Of a DNA stretch of 64,000 bases, positions 15,554-24,403 are shown one piece after another. Numbering within the stretch: position 1 is the stretch's first letter; each line of letters begins with the position of its first letter. The notes beneath the pieces were generated by a model. The model saw nothing but the letters and a program-made list of their open reading frames with translations, had not been told where the DNA came from and searched no databases. The translations under genes and the position numbers were made by a program. The stretch comes from Solirubrobacteraceae bacterium (GTDB lineage: Bacteria; Actinomycetota; Thermoleophilia; Solirubrobacterales; Solirubrobacteraceae): positions 47,807-111,806 of the forward strand of contig JADGPL010000012.1 in assembly GCA_017882455.1 (NCBI GenBank). Reading direction: 5' to 3'.

Positions 15554-16836
15554 GCGCTCACCACGAGGCCCTCGCCCGCACCACGCTGCTGCTCAACCAG
15601 GAGTGGTTCGCTGGCCGCGCCGAGGAGCGGGCGATCGCCGACGCTCTGGTCGCCGGCACCGTGCGTCTTGCCGCGGATGCCGAGGCCCTCTCGAGCCGGG
15701 CCGGACAGGCCGCGTTCGTGACCGCGTTCATGCTCACCGCCAGGCTGGGCGTGGGCATCGAGCTTGCGGCCCCGAACGTCCCGGTGATCGACCTCGTCGC
15801 GCCGCTGCGGCTGCCCGGTCTTCTCGACGCGCTGCTCGAGCTCGGCGCCAACCTTATCCCCGGCGGTCGCGTTCGCCTGGCTGCCGGAGAGGTGCAGGAG
15901 TGCTTCGCCTTCGGCGAGGGCACCGTCGCGGGCGACGCGGCGGTCACGGTCGGCGTGAGCGACTTCGCGGCCGATCTCGCCCGCGGCGCTGGCGGCGCGC
16001 GGTGCGAGGGTGAGCTGCCCTTCGGCGGGTTCGTCGCGGGCGCCGCGGTCGCCGCGATCGCGCTACGCGCCGTCCAGCCCCGAGTCGAGCAGGCGGTCGG
16101 CATCACCGCCCGCGCTCCGGCGCCGTGGCCGGGCCCGCCGGTCCACGTCTCGCTCGTGGACCTCTTCCCGGAGCTCGCCGGCGGTCGTTCCTTCGACCTC
16201 GGCGACGTCGACGCGGTCAGCGGCGGTGCGATCACCAACGCGCTGCTGTTCTGCCTGCTTCGCATCCCCGGGCTGAACGTGCGCGTGCGCGTGATCGAGG
16301 AGCAGGACGTCGAGCTCTCAAACGTGAACCGCTACGCGCTGCTGCGCGCCAGCGACGCGGGACGACGGAAGATCGACGAGTTGGTGGGCAGCGCAGCCGG
16401 CGGCGTGAAGATCGACGGGGTGGCGTCCCTATACACGAAGGACAGCCGCGCTGTTCTCCTGCCGCTAGCCGAGCGGGTGGTCGTCGGCGTGGACGACGTG
16501 CAGGCCCGCTGGTGGGTGCAGGAAGACGATCCGGCGTGGCTCGCGGTCGCCGCGACCGGCAACAACCTCGCGCAGCTGACCATCCATGTGCCGGGAGGCC
16601 CTTGCGCGGGGTGCCTCCACACAACGCCACTCCCGCCGGCGACGACCCCGACGATCTCGTTCGTCTCCTTCTTCGCGGGTCTCCTTCAAGCGTGCGCCCT
16701 CGCTGCCGAGTCCTCGACGCCGCGCAACGTCCATGTGTATCCGTTCGCCCTCGGCGGACCAGCCGGAGTCATGTCGTTCAAGCCGACAAGGAACCCCGAC
16801 TGCCCAATTGCGTGCTCCAGCCGCTGGTCCCCTTGA
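15550..16836 (+). CDS. E1-like ThiF-fold adenylating enzyme with N-terminal extension
   Basis: A 428-residue protein. Residues ~215-428 form a ThiF/E1 Rossmann domain: a modified nucleotide loop (VSGGAITNALL), the acidic switch plus arginine finger in DVELSNVNRY (about 250-260), the VVVGVDD strand, and two zinc-binding pairs, PCAGCLH (about 350) and DCPIAC (about 416). Residues 1-200 are a separate domain that I do not recognise. It would adenylate the C-terminal glycine of the upstream ubiquitin-like protein. A catalytic cysteine is not obvious, and the classical GxGxxG loop is degenerate. It is the last gene of the three-gene operon. Confidence 0.8.
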   Translation: MSAHHEALARTTLLLNQEWFAGRAEERAIADALVAGTVRLAADAEALSSRAGQAAFVTAFMLTARLGVGIELAAPNVPVIDLVAPLRLPGLLDALLELGANLIPGGRVRLAAGEVQECFAFGEGTVAGDAAVTVGVSDFAADLARGAGGARCEGELPFGGFVAGAAVAAIALRAVQPRVEQAVGITARAPAPWPGPPVHVSLVDLFPELAGGRSFDLGDVDAVSGGAITNALLFCLLRIPGLNVRVRVIEEQDVELSNVNRYALLRASDAGRRKIDELVGSAAGGVKIDGVASLYTKDSRAVLLPLAERVVVGVDDVQARWWVQEDDPAWLAVAATGNNLAQLTIHVPGGPCAGCLHTTPLPPATTPTISFVSFFAGLLQACALAAESSTPRNVHVYPFALGGPAGVMSFKPTRNPDCPIACSSRWSP

Positions 16837-17091
16837 CCAACAATCACACGAGGCTTGCAGCTGAGCCCGACGATCGGACCCGCGGGTCGGTCCTGTGCGT
16901 ACGATGGATTCGAATATGTAGTGTTATCGGATTGGAGGAAGTCGTTCACAGCATGTGGCGAGCACATCTCGCTGTCCGAGCTGGATCGCGAGCCTCGAGA
17001 ATCGGCGGTCAGTGTCGACCCGCTGCCCCGCGACAAACCCGATCGCGCGGTCGCTTTGGCTCGGGTGACCAGGGTCACTGCAACAACCAAT

Positions 17092-17922
17092 ATGGAGACC
17101 ATCGACTTCATCCCCCTGGTCAAGGCATATCCGGCGCTCAGCCGCACCTATGGGGAGGTGTCTTGCGTAGCTGGCGTGGAGATGACCCGAGAGGGACCTC
17201 GTTGGATCCGGCTGTATCCGGTGCCGTTCCGCGCGCTCGAGGATGACAAGCAGTTCCGAAAGTATCAGCCGGTCCGCCTACGGGCCGCGACGCATAGCGG
17301 CGACCTGCGACCCGAGACGCGGCGCCCCGACTTGGACTCGATCGAGCTGCGCGGCGATCCCATCTCTTCGAGAAACGCGTGGGCTCTGCGCCGCCGATTC
17401 GTGGAGCCGCTAATGCTTCCCTCGATGTGCGAGATCGCTCGGCGACAGCGGCGCGAGCGGACATCGCTTGGCGTCTTTCGGCCGAGGCGAGTCATCGCCT
17501 TGGAGATCGAGAAGGCAAGCGTGGATGAGGGCAAACGTCAGATCGCAAGAGCCTGGGTAGCGCAGACGAGCCTCCTGGACGGCCTCGGCTCAGACGAGCG
17601 CGCCAACCAGCTACGCGAGCTTGAGCAGGCTCCGTGGACGTTCAAGTACCGCTACGAGTGCGACGAGGCCGGATGCCGCACGCACACGCAGTCGATCATC
17701 GACTGGGAGATCGCGCAGTTCTACCGGCGCGTGCGTCATTTCGATGATTGGCGCGATCGCATGAAGGCGCGTTGGCTCGGCGAGCTCTGTGGCGCCGATC
17801 GCGACACGGCGTTCTTCGTGGGCAACATGCATCAACATCCGAGGTCGTTCCTGGTCCTCGGCGTGTGGTGGCCGCCGCGGCGCCCGGAGCAGCTGGCGCT
17901 AGCCGATCTCGGCGACGTCTAG
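17092..17922 (+). CDS. Hypothetical protein convergent with a DUF488 gene
   Basis: A 276-residue soluble protein. ATG 17092 begins METIDFIPLVKAYP; the frame is open further upstream, but that part is not protein-like. It is rich in Arg/Lys, with YRYECDEAGCRTHTQSIIDWE carrying a CxxxxxCxxH cluster that might bind zinc, and a conserved-looking VGNMHQHPRSFLVLG near the end. No family name is known to me. Its last 24 bases overlap the end of the DUF488 gene on the other strand, an unusual stable arrangement that suggests the two travel together. Confidence 0.6.
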   Translation: METIDFIPLVKAYPALSRTYGEVSCVAGVEMTREGPRWIRLYPVPFRALEDDKQFRKYQPVRLRAATHSGDLRPETRRPDLDSIELRGDPISSRNAWALRRRFVEPLMLPSMCEIARRQRRERTSLGVFRPRRVIALEIEKASVDEGKRQIARAWVAQTSLLDGLGSDERANQLRELEQAPWTFKYRYECDEAGCRTHTQSIIDWEIAQFYRRVRHFDDWRDRMKARWLGELCGADRDTAFFVGNMHQHPRSFLVLGVWWPPRRPEQLALADLGDV

Positions 17923-18489
17923 CTCGAGGCCGAGCTCGCGGCGGAGTGCCTCGACGATCACGGTGCGGTGGCACGTCGCGGGGTCGTGCTCGACGCACAT
18001 GAGGGCAGAGCGCTTCTCGCGTAGTAGCGGGACGAGGTCCTCGAGTGCTCCCCGCTGCTCGCCCAGCAGGTGCTCCTCGTAGCGACGTCGGCCTTCATCG
18101 ACGCGCCCGCTCTTGTATAGGTCACGGTAAGCCTTTGGATTACCAAGGGCCCTGATGTGTACGTACTCGACTCCGACATCGGCCATTGCCTGACCAAGAG
18201 CGCTCTTCGCGTAGCCACGACGACGAGAGATCGGGAGCTCGCGAACGTCGATCAGTCGCTCGACCCCGGCCGCTTGCACATGGCGCGCGAACGCGAGGTA
18301 GTCCTTGTGCAGTTCGTAGCCGATTGAGCCGACCCATAGCTCGGGCGTTGCCGTCGGACTCGCGGATGTTGGGAGGTCGACCAGCTCAAGACGCTCTAAG
18401 GCCTGATCGATGCTGAGCGCCTCGCCAAATACGGCCCTGGTCAGCTCGGCGACCGACCGCGTGTCGTTCCTCACTGTCGCGGTTGCCAC
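17899..18489 (-). CDS. DUF488-family protein
   Basis: A 196-residue protein. The DUF488 core is clear: WVGSIGYELHKDYLAFARHV, LIDVRELPISRRRGYAKSAL, VEYVHIRALGNPK and ALMCVEHDPATCHRTVI. The final CVEHDPATCHR motif is the hallmark cysteine/histidine site of the family; the biochemical role is unknown. GTG 18489 is chosen because AGGATGG lies 8 bases upstream. Residues 1-55 precede the domain and look variable. Confidence 0.85.
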   Translation of the reverse strand: MATATVRNDTRSVAELTRAVFGEALSIDQALERLELVDLPTSASPTATPELWVGSIGYELHKDYLAFARHVQAAGVERLIDVRELPISRRRGYAKSALGQAMADVGVEYVHIRALGNPKAYRDLYKSGRVDEGRRRYEEHLLGEQRGALEDLVPLLREKRSALMCVEHDPATCHRTVIVEALRRELGLELDVAEIG

Positions 18490-18631
18490 ACAGCCATCCT
18501 GCCAGATCGCGCGGGCGTCTCGGACCCGTCGAGGCCGTCGGCGATGGGAAGAGATGAGTCGCCAGGATCGAGCGAACCGGCTCAGCCGAGGTCCTATGCC
18601 GATCAACGGGAGCAGATCGTGAGGATCGCCG

Positions 18632-18712
18632 TCTGCGGAAACCGCCGTACCTCCGTGAGCCGGTACGCGCTCGGGGACAGCGGTTCGAATCCCGCCCTTC
18701 CTCGCCGAACCC
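18632..18712 (+). other. Degenerate tRNA-like sequence
   Basis: The spacer between the DUF488 and methyltransferase genes contains a T-arm-like segment GCGGTTCGAATCCCGC preceded by a possible variable-arm hairpin (CGTACC...GGTACG). No complete acceptor or anticodon arm can be formed. It may be the remnant of a tRNA-derived attachment site. Weak evidence. Confidence 0.3.
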
Positions 18713-18776
18713 TGAAGTCGAATAGACCGCCGGCATCGCCGAGGAGGGCTTCGCCGGCCTGCCCGAGCGCGCCTGG

Positions 18777-19493
18777 CTATCGCGCTACGACATAAGCGAC
18801 GACAACTGGATCCTGCGGCGCGATCATGTCGAGCTTGTGGGAAACGGGCGCCATTAGCTCTGTGCGCCTGACCGCGTCCTCCGCTACGAGGCGCAGCCCG
18901 GCATCGGCGATCAAGATGCGCTCGTCCGCGGGTTCGCGAATGTGCGATGGGACGTCCACGACCTTGCCGTCTGCGCGTACAAAACGCGCGGATGCGGTCG
19001 GCTCGTTGGCAGCGTGGCGGAACGCTCTTGCCCAGCCTATGGCTGGCGTCGTCAGCACGACGCGACCTGAGGGCGTCAGGACTCGATTTACCTCGGACCA
19101 CCAAGCGCTTTCGTCATAGGGATCGGCTAGTGAGGCGACGATGAGATCGAGTGATTCATCAGACACGGGTAGGGCGGTGGCGGGGGCGACCGCGAGACGG
19201 GCGCCATCGCGAGCCCATCGCTCTGAATACGCAAGCATGGCGGCGCTTGCGTCTGTTAGCAGCAGGTTAGTCAGGGGATGTCGTCGCTTAGCGAGCCACG
19301 CAGCGAGGGCAGAATCGCCTGCTCCGACCTCGCAGAGCGATCGTCCGGGCGGGTGCGGCAGGAGTCGTTCGAGCAGCCGCTCGCTCGCCCACCGGAAGTT
19401 CGCGGATGTCGGATGGCGTTTCGCGTCGTAATACTCGGCAGCGAGCGCGGCATACGACCCGTCGAGCGTGGCTTCCGGGGATGAGCTAGTCAT
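18777..19493 (-). CDS. Class I SAM-dependent methyltransferase
   Basis: A 238-residue Rossmann methyltransferase. Motif I is LCEVGAGDSALAAWL (SAM-binding loop, about residues 45-58), the acidic post-I residue is LLTDAS, motif II/III is LDLIVASLADPY, and a GRVVLTTPA strand follows. It resembles UbiE/small-molecule methyltransferases more than DNA methyltransferases. Its ATG overlaps the stop of the upstream membrane-anchored protein by 8 nt, so the two form an operon. The substrate is unknown. Confidence 0.85.
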   Translation of the reverse strand: MTSSSPEATLDGSYAALAAEYYDAKRHPTSANFRWASERLLERLLPHPPGRSLCEVGAGDSALAAWLAKRRHPLTNLLLTDASAAMLAYSERWARDGARLAVAPATALPVSDESLDLIVASLADPYDESAWWSEVNRVLTPSGRVVLTTPAIGWARAFRHAANEPTASARFVRADGKVVDVPSHIREPADERILIADAGLRLVAEDAVRRTELMAPVSHKLDMIAPQDPVVVAYVVAR

Positions 19494-20274
19494 CGGCAAG
19501 AAGCCTGATCCCAGGCCCCTTGTTGCCGATCGCCCGGCGGACGCGACCCAGGGCCGCGCCGAGCTCTTGAGTCGCCGCGTGTGTGTCAAAGCGGTTCTCT
19601 ACGCCCTTCTCGAATGCGTTAACCGGCTTCGCGTCCATGAACAGGATTCCGACGCGCTGTCCGTCATGTTGGAGCACGATACAAACGAACGACCGCTTGC
19701 CGGCAGCGGCTGTCCTTGCCTGTGCGCGGGTCATGCCCCACTCCTCAATCAAAGCGTCCTCGCCGAGTGGCACGTCCGCGGCGTACAGCGAGCGTCCCAG
19801 ACGCCACGCACGCCCCAAGATCCCGAACCGTACCGAGAAGCGGCGGCCGGCTCCTTTCCCGCTCGGCCAGTAGTCGACCAGCTGATAGAGCGCGTTCCTG
19901 ACTAGTGCGTCCTCGACATGCACCGTGGCCCTGAAGTCTTGGGCATCTCGCTCGTGTTCCTTGAGCACCGTGCGGACCGTGGTCTCGAGCCGGCTAAAGA
20001 TGCCCTCGGTGTGCGCCAGGCGTTCGAACTCGGAATCGAGCGCCGGAGCGTAGGTCTTTATTGCGCCCTCAACATCCGCCTTGGTCTCCGCCGCTGCGTC
20101 CTCAGACAATTCGATACCCCACCCCCCTGGGACATTGAGTGCACGCACTCGACGAAGAATCGGCCGCAAGAGGAGGCGGCCTCGTTGCGTGGTCAGGATG
20201 ATCACGAGCACGACCACCGCTACTGGCCACGCCAAGCTGGAGATCACTGTGACCCAATCCGCCGTCAGCAGCAT
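19486..20274 (-). CDS. Membrane-anchored GAF-like protein
   Basis: A 262-residue protein with one N-terminal membrane segment (VISSLAWPVAVVVLVIILTT), a basic stop-transfer, a short coiled region, and a C-terminal soluble domain (about 110-240). In that domain SFVCIVLQHDGQRVGILFMDA resembles the last strands of a GAF sensor domain. I do not recognise an effector domain. It is translationally coupled to the downstream methyltransferase, suggesting a sensor-effector pair at the membrane. The GAF assignment is tentative. Confidence 0.55.
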   Translation of the reverse strand: MLLTADWVTVISSLAWPVAVVVLVIILTTQRGRLLLRPILRRVRALNVPGGWGIELSEDAAAETKADVEGAIKTYAPALDSEFERLAHTEGIFSRLETTVRTVLKEHERDAQDFRATVHVEDALVRNALYQLVDYWPSGKGAGRRFSVRFGILGRAWRLGRSLYAADVPLGEDALIEEWGMTRAQARTAAAGKRSFVCIVLQHDGQRVGILFMDAKPVNAFEKGVENRFDTHAATQELGAALGRVRRAIGNKGPGIRLLADD

Positions 20275-20408
20275 CAAGCGCTAGCTTACGGCTCCGTGCG
20301 GCATAGCGCATCGGAACCCACGCCGGAGCTGGGCAGCTCGGGTGACCCCGACTAGAAAGGGCGATCTCTGTGTCGGCCGCGCGCTCGCCGAGCAGTGCGG
20401 CAAGGCGT

Positions 20409-20660
<252 letters not shown>

Positions 20661-20763
20661 TCGGCCCCCCGGACCCGCTCCGCGCTCGCGCGCCCCGAGT
20701 CCGCGCCGCCTCAGGCGCACTGCTACCTATCGCTGACGGCGTCGTTGAGGCCGCCACCGAGCG

Positions 20764-22971
20764 CTAGTCGCGCTCCCATTCGGCCCACGCATCAAGAACG
20801 GGCTGTAGCAACGGGTCTACGTGCTCCGTGAGCGTCTCGGCGTCGGCGAACACGAGCCCCGACTCGGTCCGCGTGAACGCCGATCGGTTCGTCTCGAGAT
20901 CACCACCTCGGCGCAGCGCGTGGGTGATCAGCACCTCGCTGCGATCCTCGCGCTCGCCGGCGCGCATGCTCGCGCGTGGATCCTCGCGATGCACAATGGG
21001 GGCCTCCCATGCCTCGGCCGTCAAGATCAGCTCGTTCGCGCCGAGCTGAGTCGCCTCCGCCGCGAGCTTCTCGACCATCAGATACTTGTCCCGTGCGCTC
21101 TCGGGCCAGAGCGTCTGCTGTGCGAGGGGCACGCCGTCGCGAGAGAGCCAGGCGATCATGATGTGGCGCCCGTCCGCGGCGAGAATCCGCCGCCCGTGGC
21201 GGTGCAGCACCCTCGCTCGCTCATAGACGTCTGCGTCTGCGCCGGGCTGCTCCGGCGGCGCGTCGAAATAGCGTCGGCGGATCGCGTCCAGGTCGAGCGG
21301 TGGCCGTGTGATCGTGCGGCTGGTGATCACCGTGGGCGCTCCTGATGAGAGGTCTCGACGGTGCGTGCGAGCCTCTCGTCCGGCCCACATACACGCCAGC
21401 CGGCCCGTCCTCGCGACTCCTTCTGGGCTTGCGTCGCATGGGCTCTCCGCGCTTCGCTCGCAGCTGGGCATTGGGACCTTGAGCTGCTCGTGTGCGTCCT
21501 CGACGAGTTCCGCGAGCACTCCGTAGCAGGATGCGAGGAGCTCCATCAGCTCCTGGTCGGGGAACTCGTCGACGATCCAGCGGCGCTCGACGACGAGCGT
21601 GCCCTCCGCTGTCGCGCGGCGCCCGAGCGCTCCTACGTTTATCTTGCGCGCGATCTCATGGACCGGGGTTGCAGGGTCGACGTCGAACTCGCTGGTGGAC
21701 GCTCGGATGAACTCGCCGACGATGCGCACGCGGGCCTTCGAGTGCGCCTCGAGGTCTCCCTCCTTGACGATCTTGTTGCGGGCGTCGACCACCCATCGCA
21801 GCCGTCGATTCTCGCGCATCCGTTGTTGCCAGCCCGGGTACCACTCCGTTGCGAGTGACGGATGCGGCCCGAGCTCCTTCTGCAGCGCGAAGGTGATGTT
21901 CCGCAGCGTCTGGATCAGGGCGTTGAGCTTGCCCAGGAACACGACCGGATCACTGTAGGCGTCGAGCGCCTCGTGCCACTGGGCGTGTGCTTCGTTCAGG
22001 CGGGCGTGCGTGCTGCTGACCGGGCACGGGCTCACCGCGCTCGTGGGCTTTGGCTCGTCCTCGGCGCTTGCAGCCGTCACTTCTGACCAGCGCGGCAGAC
22101 CTGCGAGCACCATCCCGATCGACTGTCCTGCACGTGCGGCGCGGCGCCGTTCGGCGCGGGGAAGCTTCGGCGTGACCAGCTCGACGTCGAGCAGCTCGAG
22201 CGCCCAGAGCACCCGCAGCGCCCGCCGGATGAGGTTGTAGGCGATCGCCCCGTGGTGTGCGCAGATCGATTCCTGCTCGAGGTCGACCCAGGAGGCGACC
22301 TCGCTGCCCCGCGCAACGAAGTCCCCGAGCCCGGGTGCTGACCAAGCGCTGTCGCTGTCGCGCAGGAACACCCACCGTGCCCAGGCCTGGTAGTCGGTTC
22401 CACCCCAGGGGTGTGTCCCGTCGAGGCTCCCGTACGCGATCGCGGCGATCGCGCTGTCGTGTTCCCATACGAGCGCTCCGCGCAGATCAAACGGCACCGG
22501 CCAGCCGTCCTCTTGCCAGCTCGCAGGCCGTCCGTCGATGTCCTCGAAATCGAGGAACAGCGGCGAACGCGCGAGCCGCGCACGGCTCGCGAAGTGCTCG
22601 AGTTCCTCCTCGTCCTCCCAGTCGGGGATCGCGTCGACGTCGCCGGGCTCAACGAGCGCAAGCTGTGCGGTCGCGAGGATCGGCAGGCTGCGCATGCCGA
22701 GGTGGATCTTGGCGGTGATCGCCTGCTCGATGTCGGCCTCGGAGTCGGGCTCGGGCTGCGGGTTCCAGCCGGCTCCGGGCATCATCTGCGGGAACTGCTT
22801 TTCGGCGGCGATCAGACCGCCGATCGTGATCGGCAGCGTGTCGCGCCACACGGCCGGCAGTGCGTGCCCGTTCAGCCAGTTCGGCGCGGGCGGCGGGGGA
22901 TCTTCGAGTGGTATCCATGACGGACCGTCGCCCTCGAGGTGCTCGTCTTCGGGTTTCTCGGCGTCGCTCAT
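20764..22971 (-). CDS. 735-residue protein of unknown function, partner of a PIN-domain protein
   Basis: Three parts are visible. Residues ~1-300 contain SPLFLDFEDIDGRPASW and RGALVWEHDSAIAAIAYG. Residues ~340-480 are a helical region with RNITFALQKELG and WVVDARNKIVKEGDLEAH, similar in style to helical abortive-infection proteins. A C-terminal region (~550-735) contains DLDAIRRRYFDAP and IMIAWLSRDGVPL. No catalytic motif can be named. ATG 22971 overlaps the PIN-gene stop by 4 nt, so the two are co-translated. A nucleotide- or RNA-targeting role would follow from the partner, but this is inference. Confidence 0.6.
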   Translation of the reverse strand: MSDAEKPEDEHLEGDGPSWIPLEDPPPPAPNWLNGHALPAVWRDTLPITIGGLIAAEKQFPQMMPGAGWNPQPEPDSEADIEQAITAKIHLGMRSLPILATAQLALVEPGDVDAIPDWEDEEELEHFASRARLARSPLFLDFEDIDGRPASWQEDGWPVPFDLRGALVWEHDSAIAAIAYGSLDGTHPWGGTDYQAWARWVFLRDSDSAWSAPGLGDFVARGSEVASWVDLEQESICAHHGAIAYNLIRRALRVLWALELLDVELVTPKLPRAERRRAARAGQSIGMVLAGLPRWSEVTAASAEDEPKPTSAVSPCPVSSTHARLNEAHAQWHEALDAYSDPVVFLGKLNALIQTLRNITFALQKELGPHPSLATEWYPGWQQRMRENRRLRWVVDARNKIVKEGDLEAHSKARVRIVGEFIRASTSEFDVDPATPVHEIARKINVGALGRRATAEGTLVVERRWIVDEFPDQELMELLASCYGVLAELVEDAHEQLKVPMPSCERSAESPCDASPEGVARTGRLACMWAGREARTHRRDLSSGAPTVITSRTITRPPLDLDAIRRRYFDAPPEQPGADADVYERARVLHRHGRRILAADGRHIMIAWLSRDGVPLAQQTLWPESARDKYLMVEKLAAEATQLGANELILTAEAWEAPIVHREDPRASMRAGEREDRSEVLITHALRRGGDLETNRSAFTRTESGLVFADAETLTEHVDPLLQPVLDAWAEWERD

Positions 22972-24047
22972 GTCGCGCCTGCGTGGAGGTCTTCCGCATG
23001 GACCTGTTCGGCGGGTCCCGGCGCGAACGTGTCGGGGTCGAGGTCGACGGCGTAGCTGATCAGCACCGCTCGCTCTCCGGTGTGGCCGTAGAGGACGCTG
23101 TCTCCCTCCGCGTCGATTTCGATATCGGCCTTCTCCTCGGCGAGCCATTCTGCTGAGAGCGGACTCGTGGCGAACTCGAACGCGAGCGTGGCCTCGACCG
23201 TCACGTCGAGCCAACGCTGGCCGTCGCTCTCGTAGGCGGCGTCGATCCCGATCGCGTCGAGTCGGCTGTCGGCCACGATGACGTTCTCGACCTGCGCGTT
23301 GTTCGAGGCCACGACCGTAACGCCGCGTTCGGGCACGAACCTCACCAACGCCTTGCCGAGCTGCTCTCCCAGCGTGTCCGCCCATGTCGCGTCGGTCTCG
23401 AGCAGCTGTCGCGCCTGATCGAGGATCAGCGTGTTGCTCGGCACGTACTCGCTGACGAACATCTGCAGGTCTTTGACGAGTCGCACCGTCTCACTGGCCA
23501 GTCCGGCCATCTCCAAGTCCTCGCGCAGGTGGTGGTGGAGGACGGTGGGCTGGTTCTCGCTCTGGGCGAAGTCGCGATCGTTGCTGATCAGCACGGTCCC
23601 GTCCTTTTCGGCGAGGCCGAGAACCGTCTGCCAGATCAAGGCGTCCTTGAAGCCCCTCCCGCCGGCCCGGAACGGCCGTCGCTCCTCGATCGCCAGCTCG
23701 AAGAGCTGGCCCACACTGATCTCCGGTAGCGACGGCACCAAGATCCCGAGCTCGTTCAAATGCGCCTTTAGCAGCAGCGGGTAGGCCTGGCTCGCCGCCT
23801 CGATGTCGGGCAGCTCGAGCGTGGGCGTCTTGACGTCTAGGGCAGCCAGCTTGGCCAGCGCCTTGCTCGCGCCGGCGCTCGCGTGCGTGAGCTGCTCGCG
23901 AAAGCGTTTGGGCAGCTCCGCCCGAACCGCCTCGGGAACGACGATCTGCAGCGCTCCCCGCTGCTGCTCGGCGCCCAGCAGGCGGAAGTTCCTGCCGCGC
24001 AGCATCGGGTCGCCGTGAAAGGAGTTGGTGTCGAGCACGACGAACAT
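22968..24047 (-). CDS. PIN-domain (DUF4935-like) putative ribonuclease
   Basis: A 359-residue protein. The N-terminal PIN domain has its acidic residues in place: Asp in VVLDTNSFH (residue 6), Asp in GFKDALIWQ and Asp in LISNDRDF. About 190 further residues follow, including an ATWADTLGEQL helical segment and a C-terminal domain of unknown role. Single PIN proteins this long resemble PIN_4/DUF4935 nucleases seen in phage-defence contexts rather than VapC toxins, and no small antitoxin gene is adjacent. It is the first gene of an operon with the 735-residue protein. Confidence 0.8.
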   Translation of the reverse strand: MFVVLDTNSFHGDPMLRGRNFRLLGAEQQRGALQIVVPEAVRAELPKRFREQLTHASAGASKALAKLAALDVKTPTLELPDIEAASQAYPLLLKAHLNELGILVPSLPEISVGQLFELAIEERRPFRAGGRGFKDALIWQTVLGLAEKDGTVLISNDRDFAQSENQPTVLHHHLREDLEMAGLASETVRLVKDLQMFVSEYVPSNTLILDQARQLLETDATWADTLGEQLGKALVRFVPERGVTVVASNNAQVENVIVADSRLDAIGIDAAYESDGQRWLDVTVEATLAFEFATSPLSAEWLAEEKADIEIDAEGDSVLYGHTGERAVLISYAVDLDPDTFAPGPAEQVHAEDLHAGAT

Positions 24048-24403
24048 GTCGCATCCAACTATGGCGCTTGCGGCGAGCGTCCTGCGGGCAGCGTGCCCCC
24101 GCGCGGTCTGGGCCTGGCCGCCGGGTCCAGTGCCCCTGTCTCGCACCGGCGCCTGTCCCGGCGCGCCGCCGCGTAGCTGACAGCCTTCTTCGCGTTCGCT
24201 GCTGTTCGGTTCGTGATCGAGCCAGATTCGGCGTCCTGCGCTGGTGTTGCCGGCGACGACCGCGGTGCCTGTGGAGCCTCTCTGACAGCTGGTCGAGACG
24301 TCGGTCTCGCAGCTGCCTGGCGAGCCTTCGTCTACGGGTGCTTAGTAGGTTTTCTCAGCATTGCTCTCTGGCCCATCGTGCCGGCGTCCCACCGGCGCGC
24401 CTT
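24048..24403. other. Gene-free spacer between the ATPase and PIN genes
   Basis: This 356-bp stretch has no convincing coding frame. It contains short frames without ribosome-binding sites and no clear terminator. Both flanking genes run leftward, so it probably carries the PIN-operon promoter, but I see no strong -35/-10 pair. Confidence 0.5.

Noticed and set aside
18632..18712. Complete tRNA-Ser or tRNA-Sec gene
   Set aside because: Only a T-arm-like segment fits; acceptor and anticodon stems cannot be paired.
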